Positions 6,308 through 13,628 are shown, numbered from the stretch's first letter. The stretch: DNA of 17,931 bases from Firmicutes bacterium UBA5496 (GCA_002427015.1 DIPE01000017.1:1-17931), one strand, 5' to 3'. Notes: generated from the letters alone by a model not told the origin. Translations and numbers: made by a program.

Positions 6308-7729
6308 CTAGAAAAACAAATCTCGCTCTCCCCTCTCGATGCGGGTGAGCCTCTCCAGGGTGAGGCTGTGAATTTTGGGGTCCTCAATCTGAGACAGGTG
6401 TTTTTGAATGACTTCTTCGCCTAAGCGGCGGGTTTCCGGAGACGCATAGTCCAGCAAATATTCCCTGAACGTTAGGATTGCATTGGGCTGGCAGACATTA
6501 TGAATCTCCCCGGTTTTGGCCAGGGCCATGAAACGGTCGCCGGTGCGCCCCTGGCGATAACAGGCGGTGCAATAGCTGGGCAGGTAGCCGGATATGCAGA
6601 CGCTGGCCAGGACCTCATCAACGCTTCGGTGGTCGTCTACATCGAACTGCACAGATGGGGCATCCACCCTGTCTTCCTCTTCTTTGTAAGCACCTACTCC
6701 GGTGCAGCTACCGGCAGAAATTTGTGAAATACCATGATTCAAGAGCCTGTCTCTAAAGTCTGCTCTTTCCCGGGTTGATAAGATTAATCCGGTATAAGGG
6801 ACGGCCAGGCGCAGAATGGCAATAATCTTGGCAAAATCCTCGTCTTCAACGAGATGAGGAAATTTACTGATGTCCATTCCTTTGGCAGGACGCAGGCGGG
6901 GCACCGAGATTGTGTGGGGTCCGACTCCAAATTTATCCTCCATGTGGAGGGCATGCTGCAGCAGGGCCAATACTTCGAACTTGTAGTCATAGAGGCCGAA
7001 CAGGACCCCGAAGCCTACATCATCGATGCCGCCCTCCATGGCTCTGTCATGGGCTGTGGCGTGCCAGTCATAATCTGCTTTCGGGCCCTGGGGATGCATT
7101 TCTTGATAAGTCCCGCGGTGATAGGTTTCCTGAAAGAGGATATAAGTGCCGATCTGGGCTTCTTTTAAACGCCTGTAATCCTCAACTGTTGTGGCGGCGA
7201 TATTCACATTGATGCGGCGAATGCTGCCGTTTTTAAATTTCAGACTGTAAATTGTGCGGATGGATTCCAGGACATAATCAAGGGGGCATTCAACCGGGTG
7301 TTCGCCGGCCTCCAGGGCAAGGCGTTTGTGTCCCATGTTTTCCAGGAGCCTAACTTCCTCCGCTAATTCTTCCTGGGTCAGTCTTCGCCTTGCAAAGGGG
7401 TTGTCCTGTTTATAACCGCAGTAAACGCAGTTGTTAATGCAGTGGTCGCTGATATATAGGGGAGCGAAGATGACTACCCGCTGTCCGTATATTTTGCTTT
7501 TTATTTCTTTTGCCGCTGCATACATTAACTGCAAAAGAGGTTCATCCTTAAGCTGCAGCAGGGCGGCCACTTCCGGCAGGGTCAGGCCTTTTGCTTTGCG
7601 GGCTTTGTCAATGATAGCCTTGATGTCCTCAATGCTTGTTTCCTGAGCAGCCTGCAATAATTTATTAATCTCTTCTTCATCAATAAAGTCCGCTGGTTGC
7701 CATTGCGACATTTGTCCTGAATTAGCCAT
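6308..7729 (-). CDS. hydG: [FeFe]-hydrogenase maturase HydG (radical SAM tyrosine lyase)
   Basis: HydG cleaves tyrosine to p-cresol and supplies the CO and CN ligands, as an Fe(CO)2CN synthon, for the H-cluster. This 473-residue protein shows the radical-SAM C-x3-C-x2-C motif in HCINNCVYCGYKQDN (C97, C101, C104) and the C-terminal C-x2-C-x22-C motif (C387, C390, C413) that holds the auxiliary cluster with the dangler iron; these two features separate HydG from ThiH. The ATG at 7729 is preferred: GGAGG is eight to nine bases before it, whereas the in-frame ATG at 7738 touches GGAGG and cannot be spaced properly. With this start, the gene begins one base after the hydF stop codon, indicating translational coupling. 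It is the last gene of the operon. Confidence 0.97.
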   Translation of the reverse strand: MANSGQMSQWQPADFIDEEEINKLLQAAQETSIEDIKAIIDKARKAKGLTLPEVAALLQLKDEPLLQLMYAAAKEIKSKIYGQRVVIFAPLYISDHCINNCVYCGYKQDNPFARRRLTQEELAEEVRLLENMGHKRLALEAGEHPVECPLDYVLESIRTIYSLKFKNGSIRRINVNIAATTVEDYRRLKEAQIGTYILFQETYHRGTYQEMHPQGPKADYDWHATAHDRAMEGGIDDVGFGVLFGLYDYKFEVLALLQHALHMEDKFGVGPHTISVPRLRPAKGMDISKFPHLVEDEDFAKIIAILRLAVPYTGLILSTRERADFRDRLLNHGISQISAGSCTGVGAYKEEEDRVDAPSVQFDVDDHRSVDEVLASVCISGYLPSYCTACYRQGRTGDRFMALAKTGEIHNVCQPNAILTFREYLLDYASPETRRLGEEVIQKHLSQIEDPKIHSLTLERLTRIERGERDLFF

Positions 7730-7730
7730 A

Positions 7731-8972
7731 TTAATCATCCTCCCTGATTTTGTTGAAAACTGCTTCCTTAATCTCCGGAAATGGGGACAAGGCCCGGGGC
7801 AATATGCCCATCAGGTGAGCGATTGCCACGCCGTAATTGACGATAGGCACATTGTTTATATGCGCCTGGGCAAGGCGGTACAGCATTTCCCTGGGGTTGA
7901 TCATGCAGCCGCCGCAGTGGACGATCAGGGCAAATTCCCGAAGATTGTCGGGATAGCCAGTGCCGCTGGCCCATTCAAACTGCAATTCGCCGCCTGCATG
8001 CTGGCGCAGCCAGTTGGGAATCTTCACTCGTCCGATATCGTCTTCAACCCTGTGGTGGGTGCATGCTTCCGCCATCAACACTTTATCCCCTGGCCGCAGT
8101 TGATCAATTGCCTTGGCGCCCAGAGCGAGGGTGTGCAAATCTCCTTTTTGGCGGGCCAAAAGAATTGAGAATGATGTCAACAGTATATCCGGCGGTGTTG
8201 CCGCGTCTGCTTGTTTAAACACCTGGGAATCGGTAATCACCAAGGCCGGCTTTTTGTTTAAGAGCTTAAGGGTGGCTTCAAGTTCTGTTTCTTTACAAAT
8301 TGTTGCCATGCAGTTGTGGTCCAGAATATCCCGCAGTGTCTGCACCTGGGGCAGAATCAGCCTCCCTTTGGGAGCCGCAGAATCAATGGGAGTAACTAAG
8401 ACAACATGGTCCCCGGAAGCCAGCAAATCGCCGACAATTGGCCTTTCTTGCCATGTAAGAGGGGCATTGCGGATAATCGCCATCTTCAGTTCTTCGATGC
8501 CATAGCCGGTCGCAGCGCTGACTGGTACCGCATCATACCCTGCCATTTCTTTCGGGCTCTCGGCAGATCCCGGGCCGGCGGGAGTCAGGTCGGATTTATT
8601 AATCACAATGACCACAGGGAGGTTTTTCTCCCGGCTGCTTTTTAGAATCTCTTCTTCATAGACAGACAAAGAACAACCAGCCTCCACAACAAGCAGCACT
8701 AGGTCGGTTTTATTCAGCACTGAAAGTGAACGCTGGACCCGAAGTTTCCCCAGTTCACCCTGGTCATCCAGTCCTGCAGTATCAATAAGCACCACAGGCC
8801 CCACAGGCAAAATTTCCATGGATTTATATACGGGATCTGTGGTCGTGCCGGCAACGTCTGAAACCAGGGCGATATTCTGATTGGTGATAGCATTAATCAA
8901 ACTGGATTTGCCCACATTGCGCCGGCCGAAAATAGCTATGTGCAGCCTGTTTCCTCTAGGCGTATTGTTCAT
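7731..8972 (-). CDS. hydF: [FeFe]-hydrogenase maturation GTPase HydF
   Basis: HydF is the scaffold GTPase on which the 2Fe subcluster is assembled before transfer to the hydrogenase. The N-terminal G domain shows GRRNVGKSS (residues 16-24), AGTTTDPV, DTAGLDD (64-70) and NKSD (125-128). The C-terminal cluster-binding domain has the expected CTHH (C304, H306, H307) and HCGGC (C353, C356), giving the C-x-H...C-x2-C ligand set. At 413 residues it has the usual length. The gene overlaps the end of hydE by 17 bases and its ribosome-binding site lies inside hydE. All family landmarks are intact. Confidence 0.97.
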   Translation of the reverse strand: MNNTPRGNRLHIAIFGRRNVGKSSLINAITNQNIALVSDVAGTTTDPVYKSMEILPVGPVVLIDTAGLDDQGELGKLRVQRSLSVLNKTDLVLLVVEAGCSLSVYEEEILKSSREKNLPVVIVINKSDLTPAGPGSAESPKEMAGYDAVPVSAATGYGIEELKMAIIRNAPLTWQERPIVGDLLASGDHVVLVTPIDSAAPKGRLILPQVQTLRDILDHNCMATICKETELEATLKLLNKKPALVITDSQVFKQADAATPPDILLTSFSILLARQKGDLHTLALGAKAIDQLRPGDKVLMAEACTHHRVEDDIGRVKIPNWLRQHAGGELQFEWASGTGYPDNLREFALIVHCGGCMINPREMLYRLAQAHINNVPIVNYGVAIAHLMGILPRALSPFPEIKEAVFNKIREDD

Positions 8973-10044
8973 CGGTTTCGCCTCGTTTCTGTAAGCAGCT
9001 AAATCCGGGCTTGGGACTGTGTCCCTGCCCTTGGGCTACTGTGCGGCCAAGAGAATGTATAAAGTCAACCATGGACTGACGGCAATCCCTTTGGTTGTCA
9101 TCGGGACGGTCTTTGTTGGGATAGATTTCATACAAGCTTCTGAAATCCTTGGGTGTTACATTGGGCATGATGACGTTGGCGCCACTTCGTAGGGCTTTTT
9201 CCCTGCCCTGGGCGTCAATGGTGCTTAAGGCAGTGGTTACTGGCAAGTGGGCTTGGGGCAGCAGCAGCCGCGTCAGTGCAATCATTTTTATAGTCATCTC
9301 AACGTTGCCCTGGGAGGCCCCTGCAAGGGGCGTGTGGGGATGAGGAATAAAGGGGCCAATTCCAGCCATTTCCACATCCAGTTCTTTAAGATATAGTAGG
9401 TCTTCCGCCAGTATTGCCGGCGTCTGTCCCGGCAACCCCACCATGCACCCGGAACCCACCTGGTACCCTAATTTCCTCAGATCCATGAGACAGCGTTTGC
9501 GATTGCTAAAGGTCATATCCGGATGCAACTGGCTGTATAGCAGTTCATTGGCAGTCTCATGCTTGAGCAAATACCGGTCCGCGCCGGCTTGGCGCCAGTA
9601 AAGATATTCTGCATAAGGGCGCTCGCCGCAGCTTAGGGTTACTGCCAGGTCCAGTTTCTTCAGCCTTTTTACAACCCCGGCAATCATATCTGCATCATAA
9701 AAACTGTCTTCCCCGGATTGCAGGACAACGGTTCTGTAGCCAAGCTGACAGGCAGTCAAAGCCGCCTCATAGATTTCGTCAGCGCTCATGCGGTAACGCT
9801 TGAGATTGTGATTCCCCTTACGCAATCCACAGTAGCGGCAATTCCGTTGGCAGCAGTTAGAGAACTCTATAATACCCCGAAGATGAACTTCATCGCCTAC
9901 ATGCTGCCTGCGAACTTGGTGGGCGGCTGCGAAAAGGTCAGAGGCGCAGGAAGATTCACAGGCTAACAAGGAAACAAGCTCATCTTTGGTCAGCTGCTGT
10001 TTAGCTAGGGCCTTGCGGATTATTTGCTGAATCTCCCGGTTCAT
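8956..10044 (-). CDS. hydE: [FeFe]-hydrogenase maturase HydE (radical SAM)
   Basis: HydE acts with HydG and HydF in building the H-cluster; it processes a HydG-derived iron-cysteine complex on the way to the dithiolate bridge. The radical-SAM motif is CCQRNCRYCG (C65, C69, C72), followed by the SAM-binding GE-rich strand (VLQSGEDSFYD) and GIGPFIPHPHTPL, a typical HydE segment. The second cluster site known in some HydE proteins (C-x7-C-x2-C) is not present; only one Cys occurs there (NQRDCRQ), which is common and not essential. The C-terminus, GQGHSPKPGFSCLQKRGETD and onward, is about a dozen residues longer than I expect and contains a GGGAC/GTCCC palindrome at 9013-9025. The start follows GAGGGTGA. 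Confidence 0.96.
   Translation of the reverse strand: MNREIQQIIRKALAKQQLTKDELVSLLACESSCASDLFAAAHQVRRQHVGDEVHLRGIIEFSNCCQRNCRYCGLRKGNHNLKRYRMSADEIYEAALTACQLGYRTVVLQSGEDSFYDADMIAGVVKRLKKLDLAVTLSCGERPYAEYLYWRQAGADRYLLKHETANELLYSQLHPDMTFSNRKRCLMDLRKLGYQVGSGCMVGLPGQTPAILAEDLLYLKELDVEMAGIGPFIPHPHTPLAGASQGNVEMTIKMIALTRLLLPQAHLPVTTALSTIDAQGREKALRSGANVIMPNVTPKDFRSLYEIYPNKDRPDDNQRDCRQSMVDFIHSLGRTVAQGQGHSPKPGFSCLQKRGETDEQYA
9013..9025. repeat. REP-like palindrome inside the hydE 3' end
   Basis: GGGAC-TGT-GTCCC, closely related to GGGACTGTCCCC at 3612. It lies in the codons of the unusual HydE tail, so a small repeat may have been captured as coding sequence. Confidence 0.35.
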
Positions 10045-10055
10045 GCAATCACCCT

Positions 10056-10301
10056 CTACTTTTTAGTCAGTGCGGATTTAACGCTGACTCCTTTTACTTC
10101 CCCTAATTTTCCTGTCAGGGAACCAATTTCATCAGTTGTGCCGTCAACAATCAGGGAAATAACAGCAACGTGCCGATCTCTGTAGGGAATACCCATTCTG
10201 CCGACAATGATTTCACCATGCTCGCTGAGGATGCTGTTCACTTGCGGGACAAAATCCCGGTCCTCAATCACTATTCCCACGACGCCAATACGATTTTCCA
10301 T
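10056..10301 (-). CDS. TM1266-family iron-only hydrogenase system regulator
   Basis: An 81-residue protein of the small ACT-like/NikR-C-like family found next to [FeFe]-hydrogenase maturation genes and called iron-only hydrogenase system regulator (TM1266 type). It starts ENRIGVVGIVIEDRD, continues with VNSILSEHGEIIVGRMGIPY and RHVAVISLIVDG, the typical beta-alpha-beta-beta pattern, and has no DNA-binding domain, so a direct regulatory role is unproven. It is the first gene of the operon, with AAGGAG before the ATG and only 11 bases before hydE. It follows a leader RNA with a possible attenuator. Family assignment is strong. Confidence 0.88.
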   Translation of the reverse strand: MENRIGVVGIVIEDRDFVPQVNSILSEHGEIIVGRMGIPYRDRHVAVISLIVDGTTDEIGSLTGKLGEVKGVSVKSALTKK

Positions 10302-10326
10302 ACTTTTTCTCCTTTCTAAAGATAAA

Positions 10327-10366
10327 AAGCTTGCCGGAAGCGCGGAAAATGCGCCAAAGCAAGCTT
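10327..10366 (-). terminator. intrinsic terminator in the hyd operon leader
   Basis: On the minus strand, AAGCTTGC (10366-10359) pairs perfectly with GCAAGCTT (10334-10327), with an inner GCGC/GCGC helix. The 3' arm runs into TTTTTATCTTT. It stands 25 bases before the first start codon, in the transcribed leader, so it would stop transcription before any hyd gene unless opened. Confidence 0.75.
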
Positions 10367-10478
10367 AAATAAGCGATTTTGTAAGCTCCCTTTCCCAGCA
10401 GGTTTCCCCTTTGGCGCAGGATATCTATCTTTTAGTGCATCCTTGGGTGGGGCTGGACTCCACCCTCAGATTGTGATT
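10327..10478 (-). promoter_or_regulatory. hyd operon leader with alternative folds (candidate riboswitch or attenuator)
   Basis: In the minus-strand RNA a 5' domain can form GGGTGG/CCACCC (10467-10447) and AGGAT/ATCCT stems (10443-10418). The segment TGCGCCAAAG (10418-10409) is perfectly complementary over 10 bases to CTTTGGCGCA (10359-10350), which lies inside the terminator hairpin. A second pairing, AGCTTA (10387-10382) with TAAGCT (10367-10362), takes up the terminator's 5' arm. The two states exclude each other, as in transcription-controlling riboswitches. The intervening GGGGAAACCTGCTGGG could be part of an aptamer. I do not recognise a known class, and there is no leader peptide or T-box core. 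The folds are visible; the switching is inferred. Confidence 0.55.
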
Positions 10479-10489
10479 AACTTCACAAT
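10470..10489 (-). promoter_or_regulatory. Rex-like (or CRP/FNR-like) operator at the hyd promoter
   Basis: TTGTGA (10471-10476), a 6-base centre and TCACAA (10483-10488), flanked by another A/T pair. It overlaps the -10 box and the start site, a repressor position. TTGTGA-N6-TCACAA fits the redox repressor Rex, known to control hydrogenase and fermentation genes in Firmicutes and Thermotogae; a CRP/FNR-type factor would match the same half-sites but would be badly placed for activation. Confidence 0.6.
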
Positions 10490-10513
10490 ACAGCAAGTTG
10501 AACTGGTTGTCAA
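10485..10513 (-). promoter_or_regulatory. sigma-A promoter of the hyd maturation operon
   Basis: On the minus strand: a perfect TTGACA (10513-10508), a 17-nt spacer and TATTGT (10490-10485). Transcription would begin near 10478, giving a leader of about 175 nt before the first gene. Confidence 0.75.
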
Positions 10514-10620
10514 TAAAAATAGACTTGTTAAAAAACCTTTATGTATCTGCAGTGCACGGGGAAGCCAGACTCCTCTGAGTTCCTCTAGCTGCACAGTAAG
10601 AGGAAATTATTCCAAAACTG

Positions 10621-10649
10621 TTGACGGCGGGAGAGTATAACTATATAAT
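10621..10649 (+). promoter_or_regulatory. sigma-A promoter of the padR operon
   Basis: TTGACG (10621-10626), a 17-nt spacer and a perfect TATAAT (10644-10649). The operator follows without a gap. The stretch 10514-10620 between this and the divergent hyd promoter shows no gene that I can support. Confidence 0.8.
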
Positions 10650-10670
10650 ATACCTAACCTGATTAGGTAT
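10650..10670 (+). promoter_or_regulatory. PadR operator
   Basis: A perfect inverted repeat: ATACCTAA, five bases, TTAGGTAT, directly after the -10 box and covering the start site. It ends just before the ribosome-binding site of padR, so autorepression is likely. Confidence 0.7.
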
Positions 10671-10683
10671 CGGAGGGGATGGA

Positions 10684-11016
10684 TTGAATTATTCAAGTGA
10701 AATACTGCGGGGGAACACTGAAACGATTATATTGGCCATCCTCATGAAACATGATTCTTATGGTTATGAAATAATGAAAACCATCATTGAAGGCGGCAAG
10801 GGCTTATTCACTATAAAGGATGCCACAGTGTATACAGCCTTCAAGCGCATGGAGAAGGATAAATTGATTACAAGCTATTGGGGTGACGAGGATGGCAGCG
10901 CAAGGCGCAAGTATTATCGGATTACCCTAAAAGGCGAGGAAGTGTATGTTCAGAAGGTAAACGAGTGGAAAGAAATCCAAGTTGTCTTGAATAACCTGAT
11001 TGGGGGCGACCTATGA
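10684..11016 (+). CDS. PadR family transcriptional regulator
   Basis: A 110-residue PadR-type winged-helix repressor. Landmarks: LRGNTETIILAILMKHDSYGYEI (helix 1 and the conserved S-Y-G-Y-E-I), then KDATVYTAFKRMEKDKLIT (recognition helix; Y-x-x-x-x-R-M-E is diagnostic) and GSARRKYYRITLKGEE (the wing). The start is a TTG placed after GGAGGGG; the nearby ATG at 10679 is out of frame and meets a stop after two codons. It lies four bases into the next gene (ATGA overlap), so it is translationally coupled to the HAAS-like protein, a common PadR partner. PadR proteins of this type usually repress their own operon until an envelope or drug signal arrives. Confidence 0.93.
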   Translation: MNYSSEILRGNTETIILAILMKHDSYGYEIMKTIIEGGKGLFTIKDATVYTAFKRMEKDKLITSYWGDEDGSARRKYYRITLKGEEVYVQKVNEWKEIQVVLNNLIGGDL

Positions 11017-11801
11017 TGGAAAAGAAACTGAGAAAATATATCAACCGCAAATTTTTCTTATATCCGAAAACAGACAAGATCATTGAAGTCCGTGAAGAAT
11101 TGTATTCCATCATGTTGGATCAATATAATGATTGCCTCGCTGCGGGAATGTCCACGGAGGAGAGTTATAAAAAAGCAATTGAAATGACCCTTGATTACAA
11201 AGAGGCCGTCAAAGAGGTGGAAACAGGCAGTTCCTTAGGCGCCCTGAAAAAGAATCTTATCGGCACCGCCTCTTTCAGCACATTTTACTTCCTGATGCTA
11301 ACTGCAATCTATCTTTTTATCAGCATAGTAGTCCTCAAATCCTTTGCGATAACTTGGTTAATACCTGTTGGCGGCGCCTTCGTTTTCTTGTTTTATTTCG
11401 CAGTAAACGGATATCAGTATGCATGTTTATTTAACTTTAAAGCTTTGAAACGCTGGGGGATAGCTCTTATTTATGCCAGTTTAGTGCCGATTCTATACGT
11501 TTTCCCCTCATTGTATTTATCTGCAGTGCATTCCAAAAATGTCTGGGGTCATAGCTGGCTGATTGCGGTAATTCTAGTATTTCTATATATTGTCACCGAC
11601 TATATTGCCAACAGGAAACACATTACAACGCTGGAGAGAGACATTCACCTTATGGCAGCGGGCTTGGTGCTGACAACCATCCTGTACTTAGTTGCATCCC
11701 TCTGGTTTTATCTCTGGGGCAGCGCCTGGATTCTTTATGTAGTGTATTTAGCAATTGTATCATTGGCATTTTATATCAGCGAGAAAATGGGAAGACCCTA
11801 A
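11013..11801 (+). CDS. HAAS-like signalling domain membrane protein
   Basis: A 262-residue protein. The first ~75 residues form a helical cytoplasmic domain with the pattern of HAAS/DUF1700-type sensors that accompany PadR regulators (LRKYINRKFFLYPKTDKIIE, then EELYSIMLDQYNDCLAAGMS with TEESYKKAIEM). Six likely membrane helices follow: about 86-108, 112-133, 148-170, 181-198, 212-233 and 237-255. No transporter or enzyme motifs are visible. The ATG overlaps the padR stop by four bases. The protein may sense an envelope condition and report it to PadR; that is a family-based guess. The next gene begins 22 bases later. Confidence 0.75.
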   Translation: MMEKKLRKYINRKFFLYPKTDKIIEVREELYSIMLDQYNDCLAAGMSTEESYKKAIEMTLDYKEAVKEVETGSSLGALKKNLIGTASFSTFYFLMLTAIYLFISIVVLKSFAITWLIPVGGAFVFLFYFAVNGYQYACLFNFKALKRWGIALIYASLVPILYVFPSLYLSAVHSKNVWGHSWLIAVILVFLYIVTDYIANRKHITTLERDIHLMAAGLVLTTILYLVASLWFYLWGSAWILYVVYLAIVSLAFYISEKMGRP

Positions 11802-11823
11802 ATCCAGTTCAGGGGGGATACAC

Positions 11824-12513
11824 ATGGGCGTAAAGGATATTTGCGTCTTTGGGGACTCAATCGGGAAGGGAGTTGTCTTGCATCCCATTACAAGCCGGTA
11901 TGAGATCATCAAGCTGAATATTGAAAAGCTTTTTGGGAGAAATAAGGTTAATATCAAGAATTACTCTATGTTCGGCTGCACTGTAGCAAAAGCCTTATCC
12001 CAAATTAAGCGACATGCCTGTGAACTAACTGAGTATAGCAGCATTTTCCTGGAAGTAGGGGGCAATGATTGCGATTTTGCCTGGAATGAGATTGCCGCTA
12101 ATCCGGAAAAGGAGCATACTCCGAAGACACCCCTTGGAGAGTTCAGGAGCTTATATCAACAGATGATTGAGGAAATCCGCGGCAATGGCGGCAAGCCAAT
12201 CATGCTTACCCTACCCCCATTAGAACCCAATCGGTTCTTTAACTGGGTATCCAGGGGGATGAACAAGGACAACATACTGTGCTGGCTGGGGGATGTGGAT
12301 ATGATCTACCGCTGGCAGGAGATGTATAATATTGAGGTTATGCTGCTGGCAACCAAAATGGATGTGCCCATAATCGATATCCGCAGCGCATTTTTGCAAC
12401 GCAATCGCTACTGGGATTTAATCTGTTCCGATGGCATTCACCCCAATAATGCCGGCTATGATTTGATTTATAAAACAATTGGGGAGCAGTACCTAAATCA
12501 ATTCGCCGTATAG
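11824..12513 (+). CDS. SGNH/GDSL-type hydrolase
   Basis: A 229-residue esterase/lipase-like SGNH hydrolase. Block I is CVFGDSIGKG with the nucleophile Ser12; block III is LEVGGNDCDF (Gly80, Asn81); block V is SDGIHPNNAGY with Asp203 and His206 completing the triad. There is no signal peptide, so it acts in the cytoplasm, possibly on acylated sugars or small esters. The ATG at 11824 is preferred because GGGGGG precedes it; an in-frame upstream ATG at 11755 would overlap the membrane-protein gene by 47 bases. It is the third gene of the PadR operon. The substrate is unknown. Confidence 0.88.
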   Translation: MGVKDICVFGDSIGKGVVLHPITSRYEIIKLNIEKLFGRNKVNIKNYSMFGCTVAKALSQIKRHACELTEYSSIFLEVGGNDCDFAWNEIAANPEKEHTPKTPLGEFRSLYQQMIEEIRGNGGKPIMLTLPPLEPNRFFNWVSRGMNKDNILCWLGDVDMIYRWQEMYNIEVMLLATKMDVPIIDIRSAFLQRNRYWDLICSDGIHPNNAGYDLIYKTIGEQYLNQFAV

Positions 12514-12582
12514 GAGGAATGTATAGGAATATGTTTTTTCAATCATCGCTAATGCAGTTTTTGCGCAGAAGGGAGAATAAGA

Positions 12583-13470
12583 ATGAATAAATTTACGCTC
12601 ACTTGCTGTTCCACAGCTGATATGCCCTACGAGTATTTCCTGGAAAGAAAAATCCCCTTCGTTTGTTTTCACTTCATGCTGGATGGGAAAGAGTATGCCG
12701 ATGATTTGGGGAAAACCATTCCTTTTGCTGACTTTTACAGCAGGATTGAAGCAGGGGCAATGCCAACTACTTCTCAGGTAAGTGTGGGACAGTTTATTGA
12801 CTTCTTTGAGCCTTTCTTAAAAGATGGTCAAGATATTTTACACGTTACTCTTTCCTCAGGCTTGTCCGGGTCCTATAACTCGGCTGTTGCTGCCAGGGAT
12901 CAGCTCCTGGAAAAATATCCTGAACGCAAAATCATCATCGTCGATTCTCTGGGAGCCTCGTCAGGTTATGGGCTGCTCATGGATATGCTGGCGGATAGGC
13001 GGGATAAAGGCGAAGACATAGAGGCAGTATCCGCTTGGGCCGAAGAAAACAAACTCAAGGTGCACCACTGGTTTTTCTCCACGGATTTAACCCATTACAA
13101 GCGGGGGGGGCGCATTTCTGCCGCCGCCGCGATTATGGGCTCACTGCTCAATATTTGTCCCCTGTTAAATATGAGCTATGACGGGAAACTCATTCCCCGC
13201 AAAAAGGTCCGCAGCAAAAAACGCGTCATTGAAGAAATAGTGCATATGATGGAGATCCATGCAGAAAAAGGCCTGGATTATTCAGGCAAATGCTTTATCT
13301 CCAATTCCGCCTGCTATGATGATGCCCGCCAGGTCGCCGATCTGGTGGAAGCGAAATTCCCTCACTTAAACGGGCCAGTCATGATTAACAGCGTGGGCAC
13401 TGTCATTGGTTCTCATACCGGTCCCGGGACTGTCGCCCTCTTCTTTGTGGGCGACAAGCGGGAAGATTAA
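12583..13470 (+). CDS. DegV family fatty-acid-binding protein (copy 1)
   Basis: A 295-residue DegV protein. DegV/FakB-type proteins hold a single fatty acid and present it to the kinase FakA for phospholipid synthesis. Family landmarks present: PTTSQVSVGQF (about 61-71), LSSGLSGSYNSA, the KRGGRIS turn and SHTGPGTVALFF at the C-terminus. The N-terminal block, usually T-D-S-T-A-D-L, reads TCCSTADM, so the aspartate is replaced by cysteine while the Ser-Thr-Ala-Asp core stays. GGGAG precedes the ATG. It lies 69 bases after the SGNH gene without a terminator between, so it could be co-transcribed with the PadR operon. No FakA-like kinase gene is in the window. Confidence 0.92.
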   Translation: MNKFTLTCCSTADMPYEYFLERKIPFVCFHFMLDGKEYADDLGKTIPFADFYSRIEAGAMPTTSQVSVGQFIDFFEPFLKDGQDILHVTLSSGLSGSYNSAVAARDQLLEKYPERKIIIVDSLGASSGYGLLMDMLADRRDKGEDIEAVSAWAEENKLKVHHWFFSTDLTHYKRGGRISAAAAIMGSLLNICPLLNMSYDGKLIPRKKVRSKKRVIEEIVHMMEIHAEKGLDYSGKCFISNSACYDDARQVADLVEAKFPHLNGPVMINSVGTVIGSHTGPGTVALFFVGDKRED

Positions 13471-13493
13471 CCGGGGACGGACCTTTTTGTCGC
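13451..13493. repeat. REP-like element at the end of degV copy 1
   Basis: GCGACAA (13451-13457) is inverted as TTGTCGC (13487-13493), with GGGGACGG (13473-13480) in the loop. The left arm lies in the degV coding end. The window's last bases contain the same parts (GTGCGACAGAGGGGACG), so this is probably a member of a dispersed palindromic family. Confidence 0.5.
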
Positions 13494-13537
13494 AAAATCG
13501 ACATTGGATCTCGGTGGATTGAGATTTTTTCCGCCTT

Positions 13538-13566
13538 TATAGGGATTGCAAAGAAATTTCCCTATA
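13538..13566 (+). promoter_or_regulatory. inverted repeat upstream of degV copy 2
   Basis: TATAGGGA (13538-13545) pairs with TCCCTATA (13559-13566) over a 13-base gap. A TATAAT box follows at 13586-13591, but no -35 hexamer fits it. This may be an operator or a hairpin; function unknown. Confidence 0.35.
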
Positions 13567-13628
13567 CCAGAGTTTAAAGACAGTCTATAATATAAGAAAG
13601 TTTATATTTTGCGGGGGGTACTGATTAA

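Noticed and set aside
7730..7738. HydG start at the ATG 7736-7738.
   Set aside because: GGAGG touches this ATG; the in-frame ATG at 7729 has proper spacing and follows the hydF stop codon directly.
10447..10467. AGGGTGGAGTCC in the hyd leader as a T-box core.
   Set aside because: The AGGGTGG-x-ACCGCG core continues differently, it lies far from the terminator, and there is no specifier stem.
10443..10640. A 65-codon plus-strand frame across the hyd and padR control region.
   Set aside because: It overlaps the hyd promoter, operator and leader and has no ribosome-binding site or recognisable protein.
12531..12590. A 19-codon frame between the SGNH and first degV gene, ending inside the degV start.
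   Set aside because: AGGAGGA is 12 bases from this ATG and directly touches the alternative ATG at 12519; the sequence is uninformative. Possible coupling peptide, but not supportable.
13454..13493. The element behind degV copy 1 as an intrinsic terminator.
   Set aside because: The right arm is followed by AAAATCG rather than T residues, and its core matches the repeat at the window end.
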